Assembly (NCBI GenBank): GCA_023091665.1
Contig: JALJCQ010000029.1
Location: forward strand, 310,001-374,000
Reading direction: 5' to 3'
From: Pythium myriotylum
Lineage: Eukaryota > Oomycota > Peronosporomycetes > Pythiales > Pythiaceae
Length of the DNA: 64,000 nucleotides
Under the pieces are notes generated by a model, which was not told where the DNA came from, did no database searches, and worked only from the letters and a program-made list of their open reading frames with translations. Positions within the stretch are counted from its first letter, which is position 1, and the number at the start of each line of letters is the position of its first letter. The position numbers were made by a program, and so were the translations under genes. Below are positions 9,166 to 20,699 of this stretch, in pieces.

Positions 9166-11024
9166 TTACAGTTCGGTTTGGTCTGATGGGTCTGCATTCG
9201 GTTGCTTGAATAACGGAATAGGTTTGCGAGAGGCAGCTTCTTCTCTCGCGATCGCATTCTGTGGGGTGGCAGCGCTGAGTCTCGACACGAGACTCGCGTG
9301 GCGTATTCGCCCACTACCACCTCGTTGTCGCTGGCCATTCGGCTCTCTCTTTGGAGTTGGGAACAGATGGGCTCTCGCAGCCAGCATCGCCGGTTGCAGC
9401 TGGTACACTTCGACGCTCGCATTGATCTGCGGGACGGTGTAAGGTCCCACGTATTCCATGAAGACGTCTAGTGAAAGCTCGCTTCGGTGGTGGCGAAGCC
9501 ACGTAGCGACGCGATCGGTCACGAGGATCTGGCCGCCACTGCCGAGATCGCCCACATACTCGGCGATAATCTCACTTATACCTGCGTAAGTGGTCTTGCC
9601 GGTGACGGCGTGAACGTCTTGAACTAAAACGCCATCGAGGTCCAGCGCGTCGTGGATACCCATCCGAACACGCAACCCATTGAAAATGACACGACGCTTG
9701 ACACGTTGCTTAACAGTCGCGGGGACGGCGCCGTTGATCTCCTTGGGCCATTTCGCAACTAGCAGCTGGAGTTGCACGTCCATACAGTAAGCGATCGCGT
9801 CGCCAATCGTGTGGAAGGCCATCTGGAACGCGTCCCCGACTGTCGTAATTTCGTAGCCGCGGTGTTTGGTCAATGTGGAACGGAGAATGTTGTCATGGAT
9901 GTCGGTCGCTTCCGTCATCATCTCTCCATTCGTGTTCCACAACGCGGTGGACGACTCAATGTCGGTGAACACAAAGACCGGGTTCACACTCGGGGCTTCG
10001 ATGTCTTCTTCGGTGGGTACTGTGAACCGTGTCCGCAAGAACTCGGCCTCGAACTCCTCGGGCAGGCACGGCGCGCACATGCTGAACACGCAGGCCTGCG
10101 AGCAGCTCGTCGTGATCGCGAGCGCGAACCCGGAGAGATTATAGACGATCAAGCTGACGCCGACAAAGTCCAAGAGAGAGTTGTCGGGCGCAACGACGTA
10201 AAAATTAATGATGAACATCGAGAGCTGGAACTGGAACGAGAATACGGTGTAGACCAGCCTACCAAACAGCGCACGATCTCAGAACCCAAGAATGACGGAG
10301 ACTTGCGCGTTGCAGTCGACACGTACATGATGCGCTTGAGTCGCTGGTACACGGGCGACGCGATGAACGTGCCGTGGATGGTCTCGTACTTGCGGCCGTC
10401 GACGTTGAGCGTGACCAGCAAGACGGCCATGAACGCGAGCGCGAGGGACTGGAGTCCGTACACGACCAGCACGCACCGCTGGAGATGCACGTCGTAGCCG
10501 CCGTAGATCGTCGAGAGGATCACCTGCACGCCGATGTACACGGCGATGCCAAAGCTGATGAACGAAAAGTAGTATCGGATCTGCTTTTGCTCTTTCTTGA
10601 CGCCACGGTCCATCGACTTTTTCGCGAGCCGCCAGAGCTCGTACGTGAGCGGGAAGAGCGTGAGCGCGACGCCAAAGAGCCCGAGGTCGCCGGCGCAGAG
10701 CATGGCAGTGATCCACGTCTTCTTGGCTTCTCGCAGGTGGACGATTCCGTGGATGCCGAGTCGATCGAGCTGGCTGTAGGTCCATTTGTAGCCGTTGTTA
10801 TCTTCATCGGCAATGTCGGCGGCTGGGCGCGTGAGCAAGTAGAGGAAGAAGACAGAGCGCATGAAGCACCAAAAGAAGACGCAGGCAAAGAAGAACCAGA
10901 AGAGCCACCGCACGCTGGACGCATGGACGTCCCAGCGGAAGCGCAAGTGGAGCATGGTGAGAAAAGTCGCGACGGTCGAGACCAGCAGCATGCAGGTGGC
11001 CACGAAGGTCCAGACCAGCGTCAT
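9166..11024 (-). CDS. 7TM-class III nucleotide cyclase, copy 3
   Basis: Exons 11024-10327 and 10258-9166 with a 68-nt GT-AG intron; 596 aa. Exon 1 is 3 nt longer than the standard 695. Segment 1 begins MTLVWTFVATCML and the loop before segment 3 holds the family motif DRLGIHG. The cyclase has FTDIESST, ITTVGDAFQMAF and GDLGSGGQIL. The tail carries QRGGSGRI followed by a Ser-rich stretch with basic residues, a plausible phosphorylation site. Without splicing the first reading frame would run into the intron and beyond, which is why a simple ORF reading gives an apparent longer product. Confidence 0.85.
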
Positions 11025-11060
11025 GGCGCGTGGTAGGGGGCGGACGCGCGCGGACGCGCT

Positions 11061-11658
11061 ATGAGGAGCCGAGTAGTCGAGCTGGAGGGTTCACTCGACA
11101 GGGTCGAGGTCGAGGTGGAGCTCCTGAGGAGCGGGTTTCGCATGTCGCAGATGATGGGGAAGGAAGGTCTCTTCTGTGGTGGGCGAGAGACCTGGGCTGC
11201 AACTGGACTGTGGTACGCATTCGAATATGGAACAGGTGATCGGCTGTGAGTCAGCGAGCGAGTTTTGATGGAAGGTTCGTCCGTCCGTCGTGGACCGTTG
11301 CAATCTGCGACTTGTGGAGCCGGGAGATGCAATGTGTGACGAGGAGCTTGTCAATGAAATACTTAGGTGGTGAGCACCGGTCGTGGGAGTCGATGACCAG
11401 TGCTCACGACCACGATGGATGGAGTTGTTTTCTAGTTTTGGGCAGTTGGCTCGAGAGAAATTCCGCTTGGCGCCACGTCCCATGCGAGAATTCCTGAGGA
11501 GAATGAAGGTGGAGAAGGAGGAAGAAGGAAGCCAGACTAGCGATATTACCGACGCGGAACTCACTCAAGTCGAGAGTTTACGTCAGAAACGACCCGAGCA
11601 TGCAACAAGCTTCTGTGTCGTGCTCGCAGTCGATGAATCATTCATCGAGCTCTCTTGA
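11061..11658 (+). CDS. Possible small spliced gene, unrecognised
   Basis: Two or three short exons could be joined on the plus strand. The clearest splice is GTGAGC after codon-frame ...NEILR near 11370 to the TTTTCTAG ending near 11436, which brings the upstream frame (GDAMCDEELVNEIL) into frame with FGQLAREKFRLAPRPM and a downstream Lys/Glu-rich part ending at 11658. An open stretch at 11061-11249 with coiled-coil-like heptads (VVELEGSLDRVEVEVELL) may be an upstream exon, but its donor is unclear. No family is recognised. It sits head-to-head with cyclase copy 3. Exon borders and reality are uncertain. Confidence 0.25.
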
Positions 11659-11845
11659 AGCAAAATTATCAGCGAATTTTGAGTGTCTCTCGGAAAATCT
11701 GCATCGATACAAGAATGGGAAGGACAGGAATATGTGGTGGAAACCGCAGCTATTGCGTGGTCGTGTTCTTCTGCTTTTAATTATTGCAGATGCACGAAGT
11801 TTCAAAATAGTTGAATGATACTTGTACATGCCGACGCTGTGGGTC

Positions 11846-13700
11846 TTAAATGATAAATTCTTCCACCTCGGTTATCGATCTCTCCTTGGCAAAGAATTCG
11901 GTCGTGGGGTCCACCCACGTGTCGGAGCCGATCGACGAGGATCCAGTGAGTTTCAGGCTGGACATCGACCGCGAAAAGTGGATTCGTCCACTGCCACCAC
12001 GTTGGCGAACCAACGGATCGGGTGTTCTTGCTGGTGTCGGGAAAAACTGCGCTCGAGAAGCCAACACCGCAGGCTGGATCTGGTAGATTTCAAGTGGCGC
12101 GTTGATATGCGGCACCGAGTAATGTCCGACATATTCCATGAACAAATCGACCGAAACTTCCTTCTGGTGGTGGCGAAGCCACGTAGCCACGCGATCAGTG
12201 ATGAGGATTTGGCCGCCGCTGCCGAGGTCGCCAACATACTCGGCAATAATTTCACTAATCCCGGAATATACCATCTTGCCCGTGACGGCGTGGACGGATT
12301 GAAGTAGCACGCCGTCAGATTCAGATGCATCGTGGATGCCCATGCGAACGCGGAGGCCGTTAAATACTACTCGGTTCTTCACTCGTTCCTTCTTGGTAGC
12401 GGCCACTACCCCGTCGATCTCTTCAGGCCACTTGGCGACGAGTAACTGCAGCTGCACGTCCAAACAATACTCGACGGCATCGCCGATCGTGCGGAATGCG
12501 ACCTGGAACGCGTCGCCCACCGTCGTGATCTCGTATCCGTGGTGTTTGAGTAGAGTTCGTCGTAAAATATTATCGTGGATCTCTGTTGCCGCCGACATCA
12601 CGACGTTATCGAGGTTCCACAATGCCGTTGATGATTCGATATCGGTGAAGACAAAAACTGGGTTCACAGTTGGTGCTTCAAGATCCTCATCCTTGGGAGG
12701 AGCAAACTGATTTTGAGTGAGCTCGGCCTCGAAGCCGTCGGGCAGGCAATGGCGACAAGTGCTGAAGATGCAGGTTTGCGAGCAGCTCGTCGTGATGGAG
12801 AGCATGAGCCCAGACGCGTTGTTGAGAATCATAGCGACCCCGATAAAGGTAAGCATCGTGTCCCCTGGGACAACTTTGTAGATATTGATGATTAGCGTCG
12901 AGAGCTGGAACACAAACGAGAAGAGCGAGTACACGAGCCTGGGAAACACCACGGTAAGCTTCACCCAACAAACAACAATCATCAGGATCTCATGCGACAA
13001 CCTACATAATATTTCGCAGCCGCCTGTAGAGCGGGGACTCGACAAACGTCCCATGGATGGTCTCGTACTTGCGGCCGTCGATCTTGAGCATTATAAGCAG
13101 TCCCGCCATGAAGGCCATACCGCAGAACTGGATGCCGTAGACGACCAATTCGCAGTGGTACGTGTGGATGTCGTAGCCGCCAAACTTGATGACCAGGGAA
13201 AGCTGTGCGCTCCCATAGACAATTAGCAACAAGCCGATGACGATGCTGTGCCGCCGAATCATCAATCGCTCCTTCTCGACGCCGCGGTCCATCGACTTTT
13301 TCGCGAGCCGCCAGAGCTCGTACGTCAGCGGGAAGAGCGTGAGCGAGCTGGCGCACAGCGCGAAGTCGCTTGTGCAGAGCACGATCGTGAGCCACGTCTG
13401 GCGCGCCTGCTGGACGGCCAAGACGCCGTGGATGCCGATGCGGTCGAGCTCTCCGGCCGTCCATTTGCGTCCTCGCGGGTCCTCAACGACGTCGATGACG
13501 GGGATGGAGATCATCCAGACAAAGTAGATCGACCTCGTCAAGCACGCGACGAAGACCCAGAGGAAAAAGAACCAAAAGAGCCACCGCACGCTGGACGCTG
13601 TGACGTCCCAGCGGAAGCGCAAGTGGAGCATCGTCAGGAACGTGGCGAGCGTGGACGCCACGACGAGGCACGCGCTGACGAGCGACCAGACGAGCACCAT
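11846..13700 (-). CDS. 7TM-class III nucleotide cyclase, copy 4
   Basis: Exons 13700-13006 and 12938-11846 with a 67-nt GT-AG intron (GTAGGT...CCCAG); 595 aa. The codon spanning the splice is ATG; unspliced, it would be followed at once by TAG, so removal of the intron is required. Segment 1 reads MVLVWSLVSACLVVAS. The metal site is FTDIESST and GDAFQVAF. The tail has QRGGSGRIHFSRS. Close in sequence to copies 5 and 7, its neighbours, as expected for local tandem duplication. An upstream in-frame ATG at 13775 adds 25 unconserved residues. Confidence 0.85.
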
Positions 13701-13978
13701 CGAACCCAATCCAATTATTTTTCGAAGATGAGTCGCTTCAACTCTTGCGCCCGCCCGCTTCGCAAGACTCCACAACGCGCGACTCGATGAGTCTCTGCGA
13801 GTTGATGGTCTCCCCGCGCATGATTACTCTCGGATTGGCGAGCATGACTGCCCACCATCGCCAGACGCCGCTGTCTCAGTTGGTCTCACATAAATTAAAT
13901 TGAGGGGCATTATGACGAAGAAGAATAATATTATTAATTGGACATTTAGAAAGTACTCGCAGTACATCGGGGCTCACC

Positions 13979-15796
13979 TTAGGCTATTCGCGAGGCATCG
14001 GGCGTTGACTCGGTTTGCGTGTCCGAGTCTTCGGACGAAGCGGAGACGAGCGTCGTCAGCGTGCCGCGGCCGAAGAGGAACCGGCTGCTCGGCCCTCGTT
14101 GCACGGACTGAGGCTGCTGGGGCTTTGCCACAGGAGCTGGGAAGAGCTGCGTTCGCGAAGCGAGCAGCGCCGGCTGGAGCTGGTAGATGTCCACGGACGT
14201 GTTCATCTGAGGCACAGCATAGTTGCCGACAAACTCCATGAAGACGTCGACCGACAAGTCGTCCCGGTGGTGGCGGAGCCAGGCCGCGACTCGCTTGGTC
14301 ACGAGGATTTGTCCGCCGCTGCCGAGATCGCCCACAAAGTCGGCGATGACCTCACTCACGCCTGAGTACACGACCTTGCCCGTGACTGGGTGGACGTGCT
14401 GCACGAGAGCACCACCGTCTGACTCGGAAGCATCGTGGATGCCCATGCGAACGCGGAGCCCGCTGAAGACTAGTCGGTTTTTGATGCGGTGTTTCTGCGT
14501 CGCTGGAGATGCCTCCTCGAGCCCCTCGGGCCACTCGGCCAGTAGTAGCTGCAGCTGCACGTCCAAGCAATACTCGATCGCATCACTAATCGTGCGGAAT
14601 GCTACATGGAAGGCGTCGCCGACCGTCGTGATCTCGTATCCGCGATGTTTAATCAAGGTCTCACGGAGAATCCTGTCGTGGATCTCGGTCGCGGCTGTCA
14701 TGACCGTGCTGTCGAGATTCCACAAGGAGGTTGATGACTCAATGTCAGTGAACACAAAGATCGGGTTCACACTCGGCGCTTCGAGGTCCTCATCCTTTGG
14801 AATTGTGAACCGCTGGTGCATCATCTCGGCCTCGAACCCGTCGGGTAAGCAGTGGCGGCACGCGCTGAACACGCAGGCCTGGGAACAGCTCGTTGTGATC
14901 GAAAGCATGAGGCCGGACGCGTTGTAGAAGACCAAACTGACGCCGATAAAGTCGATCACTCCTTCCTGAGGGATTTCCGTGTAGAGATTGATGATCACCG
15001 CCGAGAGTTCGAACACGAAGCAGAAATTGGCGTACACGAGCCTGTCGGAAACACGTCTCAATATCCGTAAATATCTACACATTAACGACCAGCGTACGTA
15101 CATGATATTCCGCAAGCGCTTGTAGAGCGGCGACTCGACGAACGTGCCATGGATCGTCTCGTACTTGCGCCCGCTGACCTTGAGGGTGATTAACAGACCG
15201 GCCATAAATGCCATGCCGGCAAATTGGATCGTGTACACAAACAGCGCACAGCGGTACGTGTGGATGTCGTAGCCTCCATAGCTGACCACGAGCCCGAGTT
15301 GTGTCGCCCCAAACACAACGACCCCTACTGAGACGATAGCGCAGTGGAGGCGAATCATTTGCCGCTCCTTTTCCACACCGCGGTCCATGGACTTTTTCGC
15401 GAGCCACCAAAGCTCGTACGTGAGAGGGAAGAGGGTGAGTGCGACACCACAGAGCGCGAGGTCGCCGATGCAAAGCACGAGCGTGAGCCACGTCTCCCGG
15501 ACCTCATGGACGGCCAACACGCCGTGGATGCCGAGGCGGTCAAGCTGACTCGATGTCCATAGACGGCCCTTGTTGTCCTTGACGACGTCGAAGTCGGGGA
15601 TTGAGACCATCCAGACGAAGTAAATAGACCGCACGAAACACCAGACAAAGACCCAGAGGAAGAAGAACCAAAATAGCCACCGGATGCTCGAGGCCGTGAC
15701 ATCCCAGCGGAAGCGCAAGTGGAGCGTCGTGAGCAAGGTCGCGAAGGTCGAAGTCACCAGCAGACACGCGCTGACGAGCGACCACGTGTGGACCAT
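13979..15796 (-). CDS. 7TM-class III nucleotide cyclase, copy 5 (intron can be read through)
   Basis: Exons 15796-15102 and 15041-13979; 585 aa if spliced. The intron is 60 nt, a multiple of three, and contains no stop in the reading frame, so an unspliced transcript would encode a 20-residue insert in the third cytoplasmic loop. Donor GTACGT and acceptor CGACAG are intact and match the other copies, so splicing is expected. The cyclase has FTDIESST and GDAFHVAF (His replaces Gln). The loop before the glycine motif has one extra residue (DGGALVQHVH). The tail has the variant QRGPSSRFLFGRGT, shared with copy 6. Confidence 0.84.
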   Translation of the reverse strand: MVHTWSLVSACLLVTSTFATLLTTLHLRFRWDVTASSIRWLFWFFFLWVFVWCFVRSIYFVWMVSIPDFDVVKDNKGRLWTSSQLDRLGIHGVLAVHEVRETWLTLVLCIGDLALCGVALTLFPLTYELWWLAKKSMDRGVEKERQMIRLHCAIVSVGVVVFGATQLGLVVSYGGYDIHTYRCALFVYTIQFAGMAFMAGLLITLKVSGRKYETIHGTFVESPLYKRLRNIMYVRWSLMCRYLRILRRVSDRLVYANFCFVFELSAVIINLYTEIPQEGVIDFIGVSLVFYNASGLMLSITTSCSQACVFSACRHCLPDGFEAEMMHQRFTIPKDEDLEAPSVNPIFVFTDIESSTSLWNLDSTVMTAATEIHDRILRETLIKHRGYEITTVGDAFHVAFRTISDAIEYCLDVQLQLLLAEWPEGLEEASPATQKHRIKNRLVFSGLRVRMGIHDASESDGGALVQHVHPVTGKVVYSGVSEVIADFVGDLGSGGQILVTKRVAAWLRHHRDDLSVDVFMEFVGNYAVPQMNTSVDIYQLQPALLASRTQLFPAPVAKPQQPQSVQRGPSSRFLFGRGTLTTLVSASSEDSDTQTESTPDASRIA

Positions 15797-16038
15797 GGTG
15801 TCTGCAACCGAGCAAATTCTACGTGAATGACCAGCGTCTCCGACCGACTCGTTAAGTCGTGCTGGGGGAGTGAGTGAGCGAGGAGACCGTTGATTTCGCT
15901 GCACTGGCGAGCCAACAGAGGGGGGCTATCAGGATGATGGATTATCCATGTCACATCGGAAGTCAGATGGAAAGACGCAGAAAACCCTGTTGAGTCTTTT
16001 TGGGAAATTATAATTTGGCGAGCTTCTTTCACTCGTGT

Positions 16039-17881
16039 TCATACTGGAAGCATCGACTGTCTATGGGCTGAGCTCGTGGTTGTATCGGCCCGTACACTTG
16101 ACTCACTCGACGATACTGACGGGAGTTTTGACAACGTCCCACGTCCAAAGAGGAATTGGGAGCTTGAGCCGCGTTGAATCGTCTTCCGCTGGAGCGACTC
16201 TGGCTCAGGAACGGGAAAGTGCTCGGCTCTCGGTGCCAGCATGGTCGGAAGCAACTGATAGATGTCGACCGATTCGTCCACCTGGGGCACGGGGTAGCTG
16301 CCGACGTACTCCGTAAACACGTCAACCGAAATCGCTTCTCGGTTCTGTCTCAGCCAGGTCACGACGCGCTTGGTTGCGAGAATTTGGCCTCCGTTTCCGA
16401 GATCGCCAACAAATTCGGCAATTTTCTCGCTCGGGCCAATGTACACTGTCTTGCCTGTCGCAGGATCTGTGCTCTGGAGCAGCTTGCCCTCCGACTCGGA
16501 CGCGTCGTGGATGCCCATGCGAACTCGCAGCCCGTTGAAAATGACTCGAGCTTCGAATCGCTCTTTGCTTGTGGACGGCAAGGCATGTTCCAGCTCCTCG
16601 GGCCAATCAGCCAACAGCAAATGGAGCTGGACATCCATGCAATAGTCGATCGCGTCGCCGATGGATCCAAAGGCGAGCTGAAATGTATCGCCCAGTGTCG
16701 CGATCTCGTATCCTCGATGTCTGTGCAGTGTTTCTCTCAGAACTTTGTCGTGGATCTCGATCGACGCAGCCATGACAGTGCTGTCTAGATTCCACAACTC
16801 GGTCGACGACTCGATATCCGTAAACACGAAGACGGGGTTCTCAGTCGGCGGCTCCAGCTCTTCATCCATGGGGACATCTGTGTGTCGATCCGTGAGTACA
16901 GACTCGAGATCGTGGTGTTGTTTGGAGCAGAGTGTCCGGCGAACTCGAGCGGATGAGTACGTCGTGACGATCGCCAGCATTAAGCCCGACGCGTTGTAGC
17001 TCAGCATACTGAGCCCGATGAAGTTGAGCGTGTTCTCGCCCGGAACGGTCTGATAGATGTACAAGATGACCATCGACAACTGGAACACGAATGAGCAACA
17101 CACGAACACGAGCCTGCAGCACACATCCGAACACAGACGGTCAATTCGCAGTCATGAGTCAAAGGCGTCAGTGGTAGTGTACGTACATGATATTTCGGAG
17201 ACGCACGTATAGCTGCGACTCGACGAACGTGCCGTGGATCGTCTCGTACGTACGTCCGTTGACCTTGAGCGAGATGAGCAGACACGACATCAAGAGCATG
17301 CCGCCGACCTCGATCCAGTCGATGGCGAGCTGGCAGCGATAGGTGTTGATGTCATACCTCCCATGCACGGAAACCATCCCGACCTGAATGCCCGCGAAGA
17401 CGAGCAGACACAGCAGAATCGCAATCGAGTAGACTCGTATCATCTCCTGCTCCTTCTTGGCGCCACGGTCCATGGAAGAGCTTGCTACGCGCCAGAGCTC
17501 AAACGTCATTGGATACAGCGTGAGAGCAATGCCACCAAGCGCGAGGTCTCCAATGCAGATAAGCGTTGTGAGCCACTTTTTCTTGATCTGTCCGATCGCG
17601 AGGATACCGTGGATGCCGACGCGGTCGAGTTGGCTCGACGTGTAGATGCGGCCTTTCTGGTCCTTGACGACATGGATCTCGGGGATTGAGACGATGTAGA
17701 TGAAGAGAATGGCGCGTGCGAGGCAATAAATGAAGACCCAAACGAAGAAGAACCAAAAGAGCCACCGTATGGAGGACGCGCGCACGTCCCAGCGCCGCCG
17801 CATGAAGAACATGGTGAGGAAGGTGGCGAGGGTTGAGGCCACGAGCAGGCAGGCGCTGATGAGAGACCACACCAGCACCAT
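16039..17881 (-). CDS. 7TM-class III nucleotide cyclase, copy 6 (divergent)
   Basis: Exons 17881-17187 and 17113-16039 with a 73-nt GT-AG intron; 589 aa. It is the outlier of the array. The Cys cluster that follows segment 7 in all other copies (CSQAC...C..CLP) is replaced by a sequence with a single Cys. The second metal-site strand reads IATLGDTFQLAF, so the purine-selecting position is Ala instead of Thr. The glycine loop is GDLGNGGQILATKR. The metal aspartates (FTDIESST and GDT) remain. The frame is intact and splice sites are kept, so this looks like functional divergence and not decay. Confidence 0.84.
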
Positions 17882-18168
17882 GGTCGGTGTGGTGTTTAAC
17901 GGATGGAATCCGATTATGAGCTGCTCGCCACCGTGAGCAGAACAGACCCATCATCACCTTCGTCTTGGTGGTGATTCCTGTTGTCATCTGGAAGCAATCA
18001 CGGCGACGAGCTCAGTTCCGTTGCGCATGTCACAGATTGTACAGACAAGTCGATTAACTTTTTGGAGTAGGAAGTCAGTCCATCATAACGCGAAAAAATG
18101 TGCAAGAAATCAAATTATAATTGACAAATGGATCTAAACCTGATAAGTTAGTGCGTACAGATCGTAGC

Positions 18169-20042
18169 TCAATAGGAGGCGACTCGAAGCGTTGGAGGAC
18201 GTTGTGCGTTCGAGATACGAAGCACTGATGTCTCGGGGATCGTCGGCGGCATCTCGCCCCACGACTCGGGACCGATGGTAGATGACGCCGTGAGGATCGT
18301 CCCGGATGCCGAACGCCCGAACTGGAACCGTCCGCTTCCTCCGCGTTGCCGAGTGAGTGGGTCGGGCGTTCTCACTGGAGCACTGAAGAGTTGGGCACGG
18401 GAGGCCAAGATCGCTGGCTGCAATTGGTAGATCGCGAGCGGCACATTGATCTGCGGGACTGTGTAGTTGCCGACAAAGTCCATGAACACATCGAGTTTGA
18501 CTTCTTTGCGGTGGTGGCGAACCCACGAAGCCACGCGTTCGGTCATCAAAATCTGTCCGCCACTGCCGAGATCCCCCACATACTCTGCGATGATCTCACT
18601 CATTCCCGAGTAGGTTTTCTTCCTCGTGATAGCATGGATACCTTGAACTAGCACACCGTCAAGATCCGACGCGTCGTGGATGCCCATGCGGACACGCAAG
18701 CCGTTGAACACCACTCGTCCTTTAACTCGCAGCTTCTTCGTCGCAGGAACAACGCCGTCGATATCCTTTGGCCACTTGGCAAGCAATAACTGCAGTTGAA
18801 CGTCTACACAGTAGTCGACCGCATCGCCAATCGTGCGGAAGGCTACTTGGAAAGCGTCGCCGACTGTCGTGATCTCGTAACCACGGTGCTTCACCAACGT
18901 CGTGCGGAGAATATTGTCGTGAATCTCAGTTGCGGCCGACATCGCCCTACTGTCAAGATTCCATAGCGCTGTGGAGGACTCAATATCTGTAAACACAAAC
19001 ACCGGATTCACTGAAGGAGCCTCGATGTCCTCGGCTTTCGAGACGGTGAATCGCTGGTACATGAACTCGGCTTCAAAATTCTCCGGGAGGCAGTGACGAC
19101 ATGCGCTGAAGATGCACGCCTGAGAGCAGCTCGTCGTGATAGCAAGCATAAGTCCGGACGCGTTGTAGCTGATCAAACTGACGCCGATGTAATCCAGCAT
19201 TCTGTTGCTCGGCACGACATCGTAGACGTTGATGATGAGTGTTGCGAGCTGAAATACGAACGAGAAGAGCGAGAACACCAGCCTAGACCACCAAGATCGT
19301 GAGAACCTTGCCATCGACTTGACCAAAGGAATTTAACGCCCACGTACATAATGTTTCTGAGGCGCCGGTACAACGGCGACTCCACAAAGGTGCCATGGAT
19401 AGTTTCGTACTTGCGACCGTTAACTTTTAGAAGAACAAGGAGGCTAGCCATGAAAGCCATCCCACAAAATTCGATAGCGTACACCACGAGCACGCATCGA
19501 TATGTGTGGATGTCATAGGACCCGTATACGCTCACTAGTGCGATCTGCGCAGTCGCGAACAATGCGAGTCCGATAACGATTAGTAGGCAATATCGTCCGA
19601 TCATCACTCGTTCTTTCTTGACGCCTCTGTCCATTGACTTGCGCGCGAGCCGCCAGAGTTCGTAGGTGAGCGGAAAGAGCGTGAGTGCGATGCCACACAA
19701 GGCCGTGTCGCCGACACAGAGCACGATCGTCAGCCATGTTCGGCGGGACTGTTGGATTGCTAATACGCCGTGAATGCCGACACGGTCGAGTTGGCTGTAG
19801 GTCCACTTGCGGCCCTTGTAGTCCTCGACGACCTCGACGACCGGGATCGATACCATCCAGACGAAGAAGATGGCGCGCATGAAGCACCAGATAAAGACCC
19901 AGAGGAAGAAGAACCAAAAGAGCCACCGCACGGAGGACGCGCGGACGTCCCAGCGGCACCGTAGATGCAGCATCGTGAGGAAGGTCGCGAGCGTCGAGGC
20001 CACAAGCAGGCAGGCGCTGACGAGCGACCAGACGAGGATCAT
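18169..20042 (-). CDS. 7TM-class III nucleotide cyclase, copy 7
   Basis: Exons 20042-19348 and 19282-18169 with a 65-nt GT-AG intron; 602 aa. Segment 1 reads MILVWSLVSACLLVAS. The cyclase has FTDIESST, ITTVGDAFQVAF and GDLGSGGQILMTER. The tail carries QRGGSGRFQFGRS and then a Ser/Thr-rich end. The reading frame is open for 71 codons upstream of the chosen ATG, but that sequence is not conserved in other copies. Confidence 0.85.
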
Positions 20043-20699
20043 CAGCGCTCCCAGGTATTCTGACGTCGGAATCGGAAATGCGAGCGGGACTTTGACAGCG
20101 GCGGTCACGGAACCGAGGGAAACGAAGACGCAGAGACGTCGTGGGGCGTTCAGTCCAACGGACGACGGGGAGCAAAGAAACTTGATTACACTTCGTTCGC
20201 AGCCATGTCGCGCGAGACGAGCAGCTCTTTTTGCCCTCGGGTGCGACCATGTCACAGACTCAGATCATATCTGAGACCGCGATCTGGGACCAGTTCAGAG
20301 TCCTGCGTTGAAGTGGTTGGCGGAGAAAAGTTGGTGGGGGAGGTTGGCCTGTCCAAAAGGCGATGTGCTCCACGGCGATGGGCTACCGTTGGAGACAATG
20401 CTGTTGCCAGCTGCGAGCACGAGACACTTGGCCTGAGTGAGTCTAGTTGCAGTGTCCCAGGAGCAGAATGCAAGATCCACAAAACGAAGTGATCTCGACA
20501 AGGTGGGACGATCCCCACTGCTGATACCGCGTCAGTTGGGCAGCCCGGCTGATCTTTGGGTGTAGAGAATGGAATCCAAGCGTCAGGGCCCCCTCCTGGA
20601 TTGTCCAATCGGTTGTCGATGCGTCAACTGGACACGGTGGGAGCGTTGACCACATCTGGGTTGTCCCGCACTTGGAATTGTCTCCCAGCTGTCGCGCAT
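20043..20699. other. Intergenic region between copies 7 and 8, no gene seen
   Basis: 657 bases that should contain the promoter of copy 7 (minus strand) and the 3' UTR of copy 8. Short open frames on both strands have no motif. Nothing else supported. Confidence 0.45.

Noticed and set aside
13979..15904. Single-exon 641-residue version of copy 5
   Set aside because: Conserved GT-AG intron at the family position; the continuous frame is due to a 60-nt intron without stops.
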